This document shows, in pieces, positions 10,740-22,345 of a DNA stretch of 64,000 nt; position 1 is the stretch's first letter, and every line of letters starts with the position of its first letter. Below the pieces are notes generated by a model that worked only from the letters and a program-made list of their open reading frames with translations, was not told the origin of the DNA and did no database searches. This stretch comes from Stomoxys calcitrans (Eukaryota; Arthropoda; Insecta; Diptera; Muscidae): NCBI RefSeq assembly GCF_963082655.1, contig NC_081555.1, positions 31,605,266 through 31,669,265 on the forward strand, read 5' to 3'. A program made the translations under genes and the position numbers.

Positions 10740-11800
10740 AAATATTGGCATCTTATTTAAATAATCAGCCTATTAGGATTTAAGGCCCATAACATGTTCA
10801 AAGGATCAACTAACAAAACATCACTTTTGCAACGGCATAACCTTGCTTAACATTTTGATGCACAGTGTCAAATTCATTTCCATTTAGATGCTGCTTTCAA
10901 TCTCATTTAGATTTCATCGAGTTACGAGTATTTTACAAATATGAACAACAAAATCATTTCATTATTAAAACATTCACTTAAGTTAAAATTCCATGGAGTC
11001 CTGTTGTGTATCCTTTTTGCTGGCCAACATTATTTTACAACGCACTCACGTACCTATCCTATATTCATAAATAGTTTATGGAACTGAATCGCGTTACAGG
11101 GCAAAATATACATATAAACTCATAGCCTTACATGCTACCTATCCCCCTCCACTATCTCTCTTTGTCTCTCTCGCTCTTTGTACTCCTTCTACTTGACTTT
11201 TAATCAAATATTAAGGCAAACGGGTCCTCTACTCAAATCGAATGGATTTAATTTCGTTTTTTTTTTCCTTTTAGAAGAACCCATCGAAGGCAACAACAAT
11301 AAGAAACAACTATACCAATAATACGAGTGGGCGAATGAGTACGGGCTATAAGAGTGAAAACATCCGTTGTTTGTTGCTTCTTCATAGCCGTTGTCATCAT
11401 CGTCGTCTTTGTTAGTGGTGTTGCTGTTTAAATTCTAATCGATTTTTTCGCAAAGTGGAAATCAGGAAAAAATATTCAAAGCCATGCAAACACACGCAAC
11501 AGCTACACAGCAAAATCTATATTCAAGAGGATATGTGAGAGAAACACACACACACATATATATACACCAAACACACAAACTCAAGACCCACACACACACA
11601 TATAGATACTTGCTATACCAACAAACATGATTCTGCTGTGTAAATCCCTAACCATGCGAATATTTGCTTATATACATGCAAGGTAGCCATTTCTCGGGCC
11701 AGTGTGGCCAATGAAAACCAAAAGATTTATTGACCAAATAAAAATAAGCACATATTAGAAATAATTTTATTTCTATCGAAAAAATGTTCAACATTGTTAG
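10740..11800. other. No gene recognised; CA microsatellite
   Basis: No coding family recognised. A (CA)n-rich tract with TATATA lies at about 11545-11610. The stretch around 11280-11420 has mixed-complexity sequence with CAACAACAA and CATCATCGTCG runs. It could be host intron or intergenic DNA. Confidence 0.35.
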
Positions 11801-12392
11801 GGAAGTTTTTTGTTAAAAATAGAAGAACTCAAACATTCGACAATTTTTTGTTTATTTATTTATAGAATCATTGTATATAGCATTAACTACAAATACTATG
11901 AGCTAAAGGCTATCCATAAAATTATTGTCCCTTTTACAATGGAATTTATTTTTTAGAATTTTTTCAAAATTTAATTTTTATGAAAACTTTTGTCATTTCT
12001 TTTTTTTTTTTAAATTTTTGCATTTTTTTTATTTTGAAAGAAAAATTTTTGTCTAAATTTAAAATTTAAATAAGAATTTAGTTTTATAAAAAATTTTTGC
12101 AAGCTTTTTATTTAAAAAAAAATATTAAAAAAATTTTTTACAAATTTTTTTTTAAATTTTTTTTTAATATAAAAATATTGAGGAAAATGTTTCTTGACAA
12201 AATATTGTTCTAAAGAAATCTTTAAATTTTTTACTGGAGTTTTTACATTTTTTTAACTATTTTTTGCAGAAAATTTTTTCAAAATTTTAATTTTTTTATC
12301 GAAAATTTTAAAAAGTAAAATTTTAACAAGATTTTAAAAAATAAAAATTTTAAGAACAAAATTTTATTTTTATAGAAAATTTTTTTATTTTT

Positions 12393-12566
12393 ATAGAAAA
12401 TTTTTGCAAATTTTTATTTTTATAGAAAATTTTTGCAAATTTTTATTTTTATAGAAAATTTTTGCAAATTTTTATTTTTATAGAAAATTTTTGCAAATTT
12501 TTATTTTTATAGAAAATTTTTGCAAATTTTTATTTTTATAGAAAATTTTTGCAAATTTTTATTTAA
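12393..12566. repeat. 29-bp tandem array, six copies
   Basis: The unit ATAGAAAATTTTTGCAAATT plus TTTATTTTT repeats with a period of 29 bp at 12393, 12422, 12451, 12480, 12509 and 12538. Copies are essentially identical, in contrast to the diverged single motifs around them, so this is a recent local amplification. Confidence 0.9.
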
Positions 12567-13559
12567 AAATAAATTTTAAATTTTATATTTAAAGAAATTT
12601 TTGTTAAAAAGGTTTCTTTTATAAGTTCTTTGCTATGATATTCTCGAGCAAGAATTTGTTCGAAAAAATGATTTCAAAATTGTATTTAAAAAAATGGTAC
12701 AAATATAATTTTTTTGTTTGTTTCTCTATTAAGATACGCTAAATGATCGGAAATTTCTTTGCAAATGGATAAAGAAGCCAGAGATCGGCCGTACATTGCT
12801 ATGTTGTACTTATACCAGGTTTATTGCGAAAACGCCTCTATGATATAAATACCACATTAACCACGCTCGTCAAACCTGTCTGTTAGCTGTACTTTTCCCA
12901 ATGCATTTGTTTTTGTGTAACGACAGATTTTTTGTCTACACAATAACACTACTCCCATGGCACACACATGACATGCACATTATTATTTTTTTTTATTTTT
13001 ATAACAAATTTTGTCTAAATATTTTTTTTGAAATAAATTTGTCCAAAAAAATTGTATAGAACAATATTTTATTTTTTTAGAAAATATTTGTCTAAATTTT
13101 ATTTTTATGTTGGTAAAATGTTTTGTAGAGAAAAATTTTCAAGACTATTTTTTTTAAATTTTGTCCAAATTTATTTTTTTGAAAGAAAGTTTTTTTTAGA
13201 TTTATTATTATTTATTTATTTTTTTTTTTAATGAAGATTTTGTCAACGTTTAATTTCTATAATAAATACTCTTAAGAGCATAGTTTCAGCCTAGAAAACA
13301 TGAATTTTTGACAACTCCTACCGATGAGTTTGATTGGTACCAAACGAAAACGCCATCTAGGAAACCAGTCAAATGCTGATACAAAGCAAACACATATTCT
13401 CTGCATTACTTTAAAATTTGTTTTTTTTTTTTTGTTTTTCTATTTGTAAAGAGTGATTTTTAACTATTATCTTTTTGGCAACACTGGTTTAAACAACTCA
13501 CGCACGTTTCGTCTTTTGTTTCACTGTCAAACATCTTCAGTTTGGTCTATAATTTAACC

Positions 13560-13960
13560 ATGAATCCTCTTATAAACGAACAACGCTTGCAAATTATGGA
13601 ATTTTATTATCAAAATACATGCTCTGTTAAGAAAGTTCATCGCGCGCTCCTGAAGCTCATTTTTGGCTCAATGGGTACGTAAATAAGCAGATTTTTCGAT
13701 TTTGAAGTGAATATCAGTCAGAAGCATAGCAAGAGCTACCAATGCATCCAGAAAAAGTCACAGTTTAGTGCGGCTCATGGGCTGGTGGCATCATTGGACC
13801 GTACTTCTTCAAAGATGAGGCGAATCGCAACGTAACTTTGCATGGTGAACACTACCGTGTGATGATATCCAACTTTTTTTTTTGCCCAAAATGCAAGGGC
13901 TTGACTTGCATGACACTAACAAAACAAAAACAAAAATTTCATTTTATGTCGACGCCCTTT
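13560..13960 (+). pseudogene. Broken DD41D transposase, copy 2
   Basis: It opens MNPLINEQRLQIMEFYYQNT, continues SVKKVHRALL, then jumps by deletion and frameshift to EAHFWLNGYVNKQ, the first catalytic motif with its D lost at the junction. Later pieces read CGSWAGGIIGPYFFKDEAN and a (T)10 run that breaks the frame at about 13873. The third catalytic region is absent because the copy ends near LTCMTLT. Same family as 5694-6383, opposite strand. Both copies lack nearly the same N-terminal segment, but the breakpoints differ by a few residues. Confidence 0.8.
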
Positions 13961-14540
13961 GTTCACGCTGAACATATTACTATTGACCACATTTTATTAT
14001 AATATATTTAATATACTCCAATTGTATGTATATATTTTTTGTTGGAAAATTTTTGTTAGTTTAAATACAAAATTGTGTAAAAAAAATATTTTTTGTGAAA
14101 ATATTATTTTTATAGAAAATTTTGTCAAAGTTTTATTTTCAAAGATCTTTTTCAAAATTTTATTTTATAGTTTTTTTTTTAATTTTATTTTCATGGAAAA
14201 TTTTGTGAATATTTAATTTTTATTGAAAATTTTTTCAAAAATTTTATTCTTATGGAAAATTTAGTCGAAATTTTATTTTTTGGTGCTAATGTAGTTAAAA
14301 TTTTATTTTCACAACAAATGTTGACAATATTTTTCTTTACAAAATATTTTTTTTATTTTTTTTTTTTTTGAAAATAGTCAGAATTGTGTTTTTATAGAAA
14401 TTTCTACCAAAATTTTATGTTTATAGAAACCTCAAGTCACTGTTTTTTTATATGTAATCTGTTTCAAAATTTTATTTTATGTGTATAAAATTTGTGTAAA
14501 AATTTATTTTTTTATAGAAATAGCAATCAAAATTATTTTA

Positions 14541-16760
14541 AAGTTTTTTCTTAACCATGGCAACCCTGTTACCCATTCGTGTATTTGCCATTGTACAAGG
14601 CAAGTGAGTTTCCAATACCCATCACGGTTGCTTCAATGAATGAAAAGAATACACCATGGATACCTCCGCAGCGTATACGTAATGTCAAAACATGCATGTG
14701 AATTCGCAGTACGTATACGCAGTCATGGACTTTCAACAGAAACCATAAAGACACACACACCTACCCATCATGGGTGCCCAAAATGAAAGAAGGCAGTTTT
14801 ATTGGGAGTGTGCCTGCGTATGTGTGTGCGAATTGGTTTCATTTGCTTGAAAAGATGTTTGTTATATACATACATGTATAGTAGCTTCGCATGTGTAATG
14901 GCAATATAAATACACTCTCGCTCTAACACATACATAGTCGCGTACATGCTGCTGCTGCTTCATCATGCTACGTATACACTTTTTTTTATTACGTGAATGT
15001 GATTAAAATGAGGCATATTTAGGCTGCATAGAAAATGAACGTTGCTTTCTTTTGGCAATGCTTTGCAGCCAGCTCAGCACCATTGCCACCTGCTACCTGC
15101 TACCTATACCCATATGGGGTTTACCCATTGTCAAGTACAGTGGGGGAGAATACTGGCTCGCGGCTGAAAACTGTTGTACATTCCGCAGTTCTTAAAGGAT
15201 TTAAGTGCTTCTTTGTTGTTGAAAAGCAAAAAATATACAAATTATATGCATATATGCGCGCTCCTAACGAAATGTACCTTCGACAACAACAACAACAACA
15301 AAAATATGAACCAAACCCGGCGACAGCAGCAGGCACATCATGTAGGCGAATAGTTTTTGTTTTAATTTAATATGGAATTGGCACAATGGATAGCTGCTTC
15401 AATGATTCTTGAAAGGTTTTCTATTCTCGATGTTGTATACTATCCCCACCCCCCCCCCCCCCCCCCCCCCGCCCCAGTTCTCACTAACACCCACAGCCCC
15501 TAACACAAGGATACAAAGTCGAATACGTATGTCTGCAATGTCAGATTTCCGAGAAAATCATGGCCATAACACACACAAAAGAAGAGGATTTGAGGCAAGG
15601 TTTTTTGTTTCTTTCCAAAGATTCAAGTACAAGAGTAATCCTTGTGCTGATGATGAAAATGAAACCTTGCGGTATTTAATGACCAAGTACGAGTACAGTA
15701 AGATAAAATAATAACACTACGACAGTATAATGACGTACTTTGTTGTAGTTATTTGAAATTTAATATTTAGTAAAATAATGACTAAATTAAGGATCAAATT
15801 TAAAGTCAAACTTGGTGACAATATTTTTAAGCTATTGCCACTCACACACTTAAATTGATTAATTTGGCTAATTTTTTCCCCAAAAAGGAGACAAGTTTAT
15901 AAAGATTTCCAATTTCAAAGAAGGAAAAATGCCTTGAGGTTTTTTTTCTTCGCAATCAAGGTTTGCTTTCAAATTTTTAACTCGTTTTGTTGTGCATAAA
16001 CATAACTGTTGGCTAAACTAATAAACTTTGAAGTCCCACCAAATGCCCATCGTCGCAATGTTTCGCACAAAACCAGAAACTTGTATTATTTCATACGAAA
16101 CCTTGAACTCATATGATGATTAATTAAATCTTACAATTGGCGATGGTGGCAAGGAAAAGAAAATTACCCCCAGAATAAATATTCCAAAGAGAAGCAGAAA
16201 ACATGGCCATCACTTAATGTGATGAAACAAAATAAGAATCAAACAAATTGCCTTACATTGGTTCCAGTGAAAATTTTATTTTTTCATATTAAACTGGAAC
16301 CGGAAGCTTTGGGCGTTTATATTGCTGTAAGAAAATTCATTATTTACTTACTAAGAAGTAGTATGGCCAGCTTGGGACCTGTTGACCCATGTGTATCCAC
16401 AAAAAAGTGATCTGCCTACACTTCTTTGCAATATAGCCATGAACAATATTAAATTGTTTTCGAACGAAAGTGCCTTGATGAAGTGAACTTCTATGCTGAC
16501 AATTTTGCTGTTGTGACTAGGGAGAATTCAAGTTTAATCTAAAGATATTCTTCAGAGAGCTCCCCACCTTAGGGCAAAATGAAATAAACGAAAATCAGTA
16601 AAATTCTCCAAAACAACCGGATGTTTAGCTAATCGAAAAAATCAAATCAATTGCCAGAATTCGTAGAAAGTTTATCTAAAACATATTTCTTTCCATAAAA
16701 ATTTAATCAACATTTTTATGGAAAACGTTTTATTTTTAAAGAAAATGTTGTTTTATCTGA
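14541..16760. other. No gene recognised (2.2 kb)
   Basis: No transposon family or coding family recognised. It contains CA-type short repeats at about 14750-14760, a TGCTGCTGCTG tract near 14948, a (CAA)n tract at about 15286-15302 and the poly-C run at 15449-15470. Open frames at 15035-15370 and 15409-15711 are driven by low-complexity Q and P runs, and I do not regard them as genes. Confidence 0.35.
15449..15475. repeat. Poly-C homopolymer tract
   Basis: Twenty-two consecutive C, followed by G and four more C. The true length may be uncertain because homopolymers of this size are prone to sequencing error. Confidence 0.9.
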
Positions 16761-16801
16761 CCCGTTGTGCTTCGTTGTGTTCATGGGCAAAATTACAATT
16801 A

Positions 16802-16925
16802 GCTAAATACAAATATAAATTGTTTTCAAATTTGGACCATGTCAAGAGAGGGCCGCAAACTTTTAAGGGTGTAGCCCCCTCTTGACATGGTCCAAATTTG
16901 AAAACAATTTATATTTGTATTTAGC
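16802..16925. repeat. 47-bp perfect inverted repeat (fold-back)
   Basis: The arm 16802-16848 (GCTAAATACAAATATAAATT onward to GTCAAGAG) is exactly reverse-complemented at 16879-16925, with a 30-bp spacer. Outside the arms the symmetry continues imperfectly to about 16778 and 16950, where TTCATGGGCAAAAT faces ATTTTCCCATGAA. This TTCATGGG motif is the 3' border sequence of SINE-T, so the fold-back lies at the edge of the SINE fragments that follow. Confidence 0.9.
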
Positions 16926-17225
16926 AAACTGCAAATTTTCCCATGAACATTCCATTAAGGAACAGGAGAAAACTTCCGACTTCTGATTCAAGTTTGAACT
17001 CAACGATAAGGGGCCTGCTTTTTATAGCCGGGTCCGAACGGCGAGCGGCAGTGCGAGAAGTTTTTACATAGCTTCTATGCAGGGCATGCAAATTTGGCCA
17101 TGAACATTCCACTAAGGAACTTGGGCAAGCTTCTCACATATTATTGAGTGTTGTCCGATTCAAGTCTAAGCTCAATGATAAGGGGCCTCATTTTAATAGC
17201 TGAGTCCGAATGGCGCGTAGTGGAA
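16926..17225 (-). repeat. Two SINE-T 3' fragments in tandem, minus orientation
   Basis: Fragment one (16926-17060) and fragment two (17085-17225) each carry, in plus-strand reading, CCATGAACATTCC, a TAAGGAAC block, the GATTCAAG-TT block, GATAAGGGGCCT and TAGC-GGGTCCGAA-GGCG. This is the reverse of the 3' half of the SINE at 56.6 kb. Neither has the tRNA-like head. Confidence 0.8.
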
Positions 17226-17608
17226 AAAAAATAGTAAAAAATATGCCGTGTGAGAACAGGCAGAGATATCGCTTTTTGAGACATACCTTTTTGAAAGATA
17301 TCTTAGTATTTTTTTTTTTTTTTTTGAATTTTACAGATAAAAGTGTCCTTAAAAATACAAATATAAATTCTGCCCGAATTTTTTCATAAAAATCCCCAAA
17401 ATACCCCTTTTGAGCAAAGATGGTTTCGTAATCACCATTTTTTAGTAAATTTGCTTTGAAGGATTAAAATATTGTTAGTTTCAAAAAAAATTTTTCATGG
17501 GTTTTGGAGAAATGTGTAGTAAAAAAGACCTGTACCCAATTCCAGCAATGTGGGGAATCTGGGCTTTGGAATTTTTGAACTCCTAGTGTTGTTTTTCCAA
17601 TGTTAAAT
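17226..17608. other. No recognisable feature
   Basis: AT-rich DNA with an 18-bp T run near 17310. Nothing else supported. Confidence 0.35.
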
Positions 17609-18551
17609 AAACAAGTAAAAAGGCGTTCAGTTCGGCCGCGCCGAACTTTGGATACCCACCACCTCGGGTATATATGTAAACCACCTTTCATCAAAATCCG
17701 GTGAAAATTGCATACCTTATGTCCCATAGCAGTTATATCAAAATATGTTTCGATTTGGACCAAATACTAAAAAGCACAAGTCATTGTTCAATTGTGTATA
17801 AGGAAATATTGGGATTTTTAGTAGCTATATCTAAAAACAAACCGATCTGAACCACATACAGCATGGATGTCGACAAGCCTAACATAAGTAACTGTGTCAA
17901 ATTTCAGCAAAATCGGATTATAAATGCGCCTTTTTTGGGGCCAAGACTTTAAATCGAGATATCAGTCTATATGGCAGCTATATGCAAATTTTTATCGATC
18001 TAGACCAAATTGAAGAAAGATGTCGAAGGGTCTAACACAACTCACTGTTCCAAATTTCAGCAAAATCGGATAATAAATGTGGCTTTTATGGGCCTAAGAC
18101 CCTTAATCGGAGGATCGATCTATATGGCAGCTATAACCAAATCTGGACCGATCCGGGCCAAATTGAAGAAGGATGTCGAAGGGCCTAACATAACTCACTG
18201 TTCCAAATTTCAGCAAAATCGGATAATAAATGTGGCTTTTATTGGCCTAAGACCCTAAATCGGCGGATCGGTCTATATGGGAGCTATATCAAGATATAGT
18301 CCGATATAGCCCATCTTCGAACTTAACCTGCTTATGGACAAAAAAAGAATCTGTGCAAAGTTTCATCTCAATATCTCCGTTTTTAAAGACGGTAGCGTGA
18401 TTTCAACAGACAGACGGACGAACATGTCCAGATCGTCTTAGATTTTTACGCTGATCAAGTCGGTTATAGTGTCGGAAATGGATATTTCGATGTGTTGCAA
18501 ACAGAATGACAAAATGAATATATCTCCATCCTTCGGTGGTGGGTATAAAAA
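17609..18551 (+). mobile_element. HEL-like element, complete head to tail
   Basis: Head AACAAGTAAAAAGGCGTTCA, TTCGGCCGCGCCGAAC and a TACCCACCACC block at 17610-17665. Central units follow with the phrases CAAATTTCAGCAAAATCGGA and CTATATGGCAGCTATA. The tail (about 18390-18551) has CAGACAGACGGACG, AACATGTCCAGATCG, GGATATTTCGATGTGTTGCA, ACAGAATGACAAAATGA and CGGTGGTGGGTATA. The head TATACCC-like and tail GGGTATA-like blocks face each other as a short terminal inverted pair. No coding capacity, so it is non-autonomous. The design recalls Drosophila DINE-1 (GTCCGTCTGTCCGTCC tail), but that link is inferred. Confidence 0.8.
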
Positions 18552-18975
18552 TTGCCTAATTTGAAGTACACCTAGCATCCGTTTAAGTTGACATATCTTG
18601 TTCAAATTTCACTTAAAAAGCATCTGCAATATGTCCTCTTCATAAATTAAAAAAGCAAATACTAAGCTAGTTTTTCGATGAAGACTAATCAATGAAAATA
18701 CTTTTTTGACCAAATCTGCCAAAAAAATAAATTTGTTCTCATTTTTTGACTTCCAAACTATTTAAATTTTAACTAAACAATCAGATGTGTATAAATGTTG
18801 CGGCAAAGTTGTTGTCAGGAATCCAAATCATGCATAAAAATGAAAATCAAACCACAAATGCCTCGCAAATTACAAAACACAAAACAAATCACGGCCGAAA
18901 TTTCAGCAAAAAAAAAATTAAAACTCGTATATCCCCGAAACTAGTAGAGTTATTGTATACCTTTTTTATAGGGAT
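18552..18975. other. No recognisable feature
   Basis: AT-rich DNA with A and T runs. The open frames (for example 18785-18988) show no family signature. Confidence 0.35.
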
Positions 18976-19231
18976 GTCGCCAACATAAGGAAGGCATAAC
19001 CATAGCTGAACATTTTTTATGATGTTCCCGCCAGGATTCGAATCCAGGCGTTCGGCGTCATAGACGGACATGCTAACCTATGTGCTACGATGGCCTCTAT
19101 GCCTGGCATAGTCCCCTGCATTAGGAGGGGATAACCATCGCTCCAAAATGTTTCAATGTTCCCACCAGGATTCGAACCCAGGCGTTCATGTCATAAGCGG
19201 ACGTGCTAACCTCTGCGCTACGGTGGCCCCC
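18976..19231 (-). repeat. Two SINE-T heads in tandem, minus orientation
   Basis: On the minus strand each head starts GGCCACCGTAGCGCAGAGG-like and reaches the pol III box B equivalent GGATTCGAATCCTGG (18.98-19.10 kb) or GGGTTCGAATCCTGG (19.10-19.23 kb). Box A-like TAGCRCAKAGGTTAGC is present in both. Each continues only into the first body segment (TTTTC-CCTCCT-like in the second). tRNA-derived head without the 3' body, twice in a row. These are not tRNA genes, because no acceptor stem can be closed after box B. Confidence 0.8.
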
Positions 19232-19254
19232 AATATATATTTGTATTTACTTTT

Positions 19255-19695
19255 CAAATAACTTTCATTAGAGTCCCAAGTTGTCCGATTAGGTAAACAT
19301 GTCGCTTTGGGGCATAATTTTGGGGTGGAGCGTACCCCGGGAATTGACCCAAATTGTTGTATAAGTTTCGTATTCTAATCTCAAATATCTTTCCTTCAAG
19401 TCCTACATTGTGGCGCTTGGTATACATATCCATTTTGACATAATTTTGAGGTGGGCCACCCGCTTGGGAATAGACTCCATATTTTAATAAAGGCTACGTA
19501 TTCTACTCTCAAGAACCTTTCGTTTGAATCCCAAATTGACCCGATTGCCCTAAATGTCCGTTTGGGGGTGTTTTTGGTATAGGGCCCCAAATGTTTATAT
19601 AAGTTTCGTATTCTACTTTAAACTACCTCTCATTTGATAGACATATTGCCTCAATCGGTAAACATGATATTTTTGGGCAGTTTTTGGGGTGGGGC
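19255..19695 (-). repeat. Family C repeat, three tandem units, minus orientation
   Basis: Three units of roughly 145 bp carry GTAAACATG or GTATACATA, a TTTGGGGTGGGGCG-like block, TAAGTTTCGTATTCTACTCT, and TTTCATTTGAATCCCAAATT. They are the reverse of the units at 26.3-26.9 kb (AATATG-TATCAAATGAAAG). The last unit runs directly into LINE B. Confidence 0.75.
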
Positions 19696-19696
19696 G

Positions 19697-22205
19697 AGCC
19701 CTCCTAGCTAAGATTACCAGAGCGGCAAAACGCGCCTTCTGGAAGCTATTCTGCGAACATGTCAATAGTGTTAATGACGCCGCCAAGATAAAAAAGTCCC
19801 TCTCAAAAACCCATGTCCAAACTGAAACGATAATAGACGACATGGGAGTGACAGAGACAACGGATGCTATGTTGGGGCTTTTGATGAAAACGCATTTTCC
19901 ACAGGATACAGACGGCACTCACGGAGACACCGGAATCTTGGAATAACGAGGTTGATCGAAGACTTATCATAACGGAATTTATGGAATTTATGGAGATTCA
20001 ACTATGTAATTCACCGGACCTGATGGAATATTTCCGGCGTTACTACAAAATGAGGGCGACTATCTGGCACCACATGAACCCAATATTTTCATAGCATGCC
20101 TAGGGCTTTCATATACTCCGGAAGCCTAGCAGGAGGCAAGGGTGGTATTTTTACCCAAGCCAGTCCTTTCTACTCAAAACCATGGAACGTATTGTTCATA
20201 CCATTATAAAGAGTAGGAAATCCAGCGAACTGCTCAAATACAAACACCATGCCTATGTCAAAGAAAGGTCGGTGGAGACTGCCCTGCACGAAGTTGTGCA
20301 TAAAATAGAATCGTCCTTCGATGTCAAGACTTACACATTGGCGGTTTGCATTGACATCGAGGGGGCGTTTAACATTATGCGGACCGATACATTAATCCAA
20401 TCCTTAAACCAGTACCGGGTGAACCGGGTCCTTAGAGACTGGTTAAACCATATGGAACAGGTGGATAAATTGCGGGTCCATTGCAATAAATATAAGGGGA
20501 AAAATGGGACAGGGCACGCCACAGGGGTGGGGGCATTTTATAGCCACTCCTTTGGGTGACCACCATAAATAACCTATTAACGATGCTGACTGAGCAGGGA
20601 TTTGAACCCGTCTACTATGCAGACGATGTTATAATACTTCTAAGGGGTACGAATCCGAATCAGCTATGCAGAAGAGCCGAAAACCCAAGGGTCTCAATGT
20701 TAACCCAGAGAAGACTGAAATATGCCTGTTCACAAGGAAGCAAAGATGGGCCAATTTGACGCACCACGTTTCCTCAATAAGACGATTTCGATATCTGACT
20801 AGGTCAAATACTTAGGAGTGATCTTGGAAAGAAACCTTATTGGAAGTGTCACATTCAGCAGCGTACTGAGAGGGCTCACAGATGTTGGGCACTGTGTAGA
20901 CGGGCCGTAGGCTCGAAATGGGGCCAGAAGCCGAGAATAGTCCACTAGTTCTACAGGACCGTGATTAGGCCAATACTAACTCACGCCTTAGTAGTTTCGT
21001 GGACTGCTATGGAGAAAAAGTGCAACGTTAGGACCCTACAACAAGTTCAGAGAACATGTTGTCTTGGCATAGGCGGAGCGATGAGGACCACGCCCACTAG
21101 GATATTCTCGATATCCGACCCATTGACATACAGATTAAATGTGGCTATAAACTGTGGCTATAAGACTTAAGGCGAAGGGAGAATGGATTGAGGATGGGAG
21201 CAGCTCATGCCATCGCGGTATAATCGAGGCGACGAAAGGAAACCTGGAGAAAGAGAGAGGTGTCCGATCGGATACCTGAGACGACACTTGAGGACGACTG
21301 TGAGGCACTGCTGCCAGCGGCACAGTCTTGGACTGACGGAACCCTAGTATTGCCATCTGGAAAATCATGTTACGCGGATGGATCAAAGCTAGAGGACAGA
21401 GTGGGCCTGGGGTCCACATTGAGAACCCAAGGACTGAGATATGTTTTAGACTGCCTGACCATAATACGGTCATGCAGGCGGAGATCCGGGCGATCACGGA
21501 ATGCGTGAAGTGGTATGATGCTAACGCGAGGACGTCGAGTGTGAACATCTTTATGGACAGTAAAATGGCCATAAGGACAATAACAACCAGGATGGTAAGT
21601 TCATGAACAGTGTTGTAGTGTTAGAAGGAGATTAAGGCCTTCTCTCAGGATGACAAAATCCGCATTGTCTGGGTACCGGGCCAAAACGGAGTAAAGGGAA
21701 ATGAAAGGGCAGACGATTTGGCAGTGAAGGCCAGAGGACTGTCGTCAATTAATTTGGTTAACCCGAAGCCTTTCGGGTCGAAGCAGTCCGAGTTAAGGGC
21801 GTGGCCGACGAATGCGCATGTAACAATGCGGAACAGCGAAATAGTTGGTAGGACGGCGAAAATCCTATGGGGTGATCGGGATCGTGAGAGGACGAGACTA
21901 TTACTGTAAGGAAGTAAGAATGAGGTCAGTAAAGCTTTTGGTATCATCATGGGACACATAGGACTACGAGCTAACTTATGCAAAATCGGTGCGGCAAATG
22001 ATGTGTAGGGCATGTGTGGAAGATGAGACGTTGTAGCATTTCCTATGTCATTGACGCGCTTTCGCGCACACGCGCCATAAACCAACTTAAGTGAGTGGTA
22101 TGGAAAACAATTAAGGATTTTGTAAGTACCTCGGAATTCCTAACCTAAAATTTTCTTTTTCGAGGTAAATTTTTAGGTTTTAGGGCGCACAACAAGCCGA
22201 TTACT
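19697..22205 (+). pseudogene. LINE B: non-LTR retrotransposon remnant with RT, RNase H and Cys/His tail
   Basis: 5'-truncated second ORF of a LOA/I-type LINE (RNase H-bearing; clade inferred). In order: pre-RT segment RAAKRAFWKLFCEHVNSVND (19.7 kb), FTGPDGIFPALLQNE, HAYVKERSVETALHEVVH and CIDIEGAF (RT motif A, about 20350), then YADDVIILLRG at 20616. Thumb-like pieces follow (VKYLGVILERN, VQRTCCLGIGGAMRTTPT). RNase H has YADGSKLED (21.37 kb), FMDSKMA and IVWVPGQNGVKGNERADDLA, where the usual GH is GQ. A Cys/His tail reads CRAC-ED then HFLCH. At least six frame breaks or stops split these parts, so it is dead. The 3' tail (22140-22205) ends CCCTCTTTTCAACCTAATC, matching the copy at 46.2 kb. 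Confidence 0.85.
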
Positions 22206-22305
22206 GGCTTATCCGCACCCTCTTTTCAACCTAATCTTTAGAAAATTTCTCAAAAATTTTTTATAGAAAATTTTCCATTCATTCCTTTGCGCTTCTTCTT
22301 TGGTC

Positions 22306-22344
22306 GTGTGCCTAGGTTCGAATCCTGGCCGAACCTAGGCACAC
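22306..22344. repeat. 15-bp perfect inverted repeat around a box B-like loop
   Basis: GTGTGCCTAGGTTCG (22306-22320) faces its exact reverse complement at 22330-22344 with a 9-bp loop. Read through, the left arm and loop contain GGTTCGAATCCTGG, the same box B-like core as the SINE-T heads. It lies just before a HEL-like element that has lost its head. Confidence 0.85.
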
Positions 22345-22345
22345 C

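Larger units (their letters stand above)
11801..14540. repeat. AT-rich field of ATTTTTATAGAAAATTTTTG-type dispersed motifs
   Basis: The motif TTTTATAGAAAATTTTTGC or close variants (TTTTTATAGAAAATTTTGTC) is scattered through the interval, at irregular spacing outside the tandem core at 12.4 kb. The interval is interrupted by a non-repetitive patch (about 12740-12990) and by the second DD41D copy (13461-13960). Long T and A runs are common. No coding function. Confidence 0.7.

Noticed and set aside
15035..15370. 111-codon frame with a poly-Gln run
   Set aside because: The run is a CAA microsatellite, and the remainder lacks any family signature.
18976..19231. tRNA genes on the minus strand
   Set aside because: Box A and B-like motifs are present, but no acceptor stem pairs and a SINE body follows.
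20331..22085. Minus-strand frames of 63-146 codons opposite LINE B
   Set aside because: Shadows of the plus-strand RT and RNase H coding sequence.
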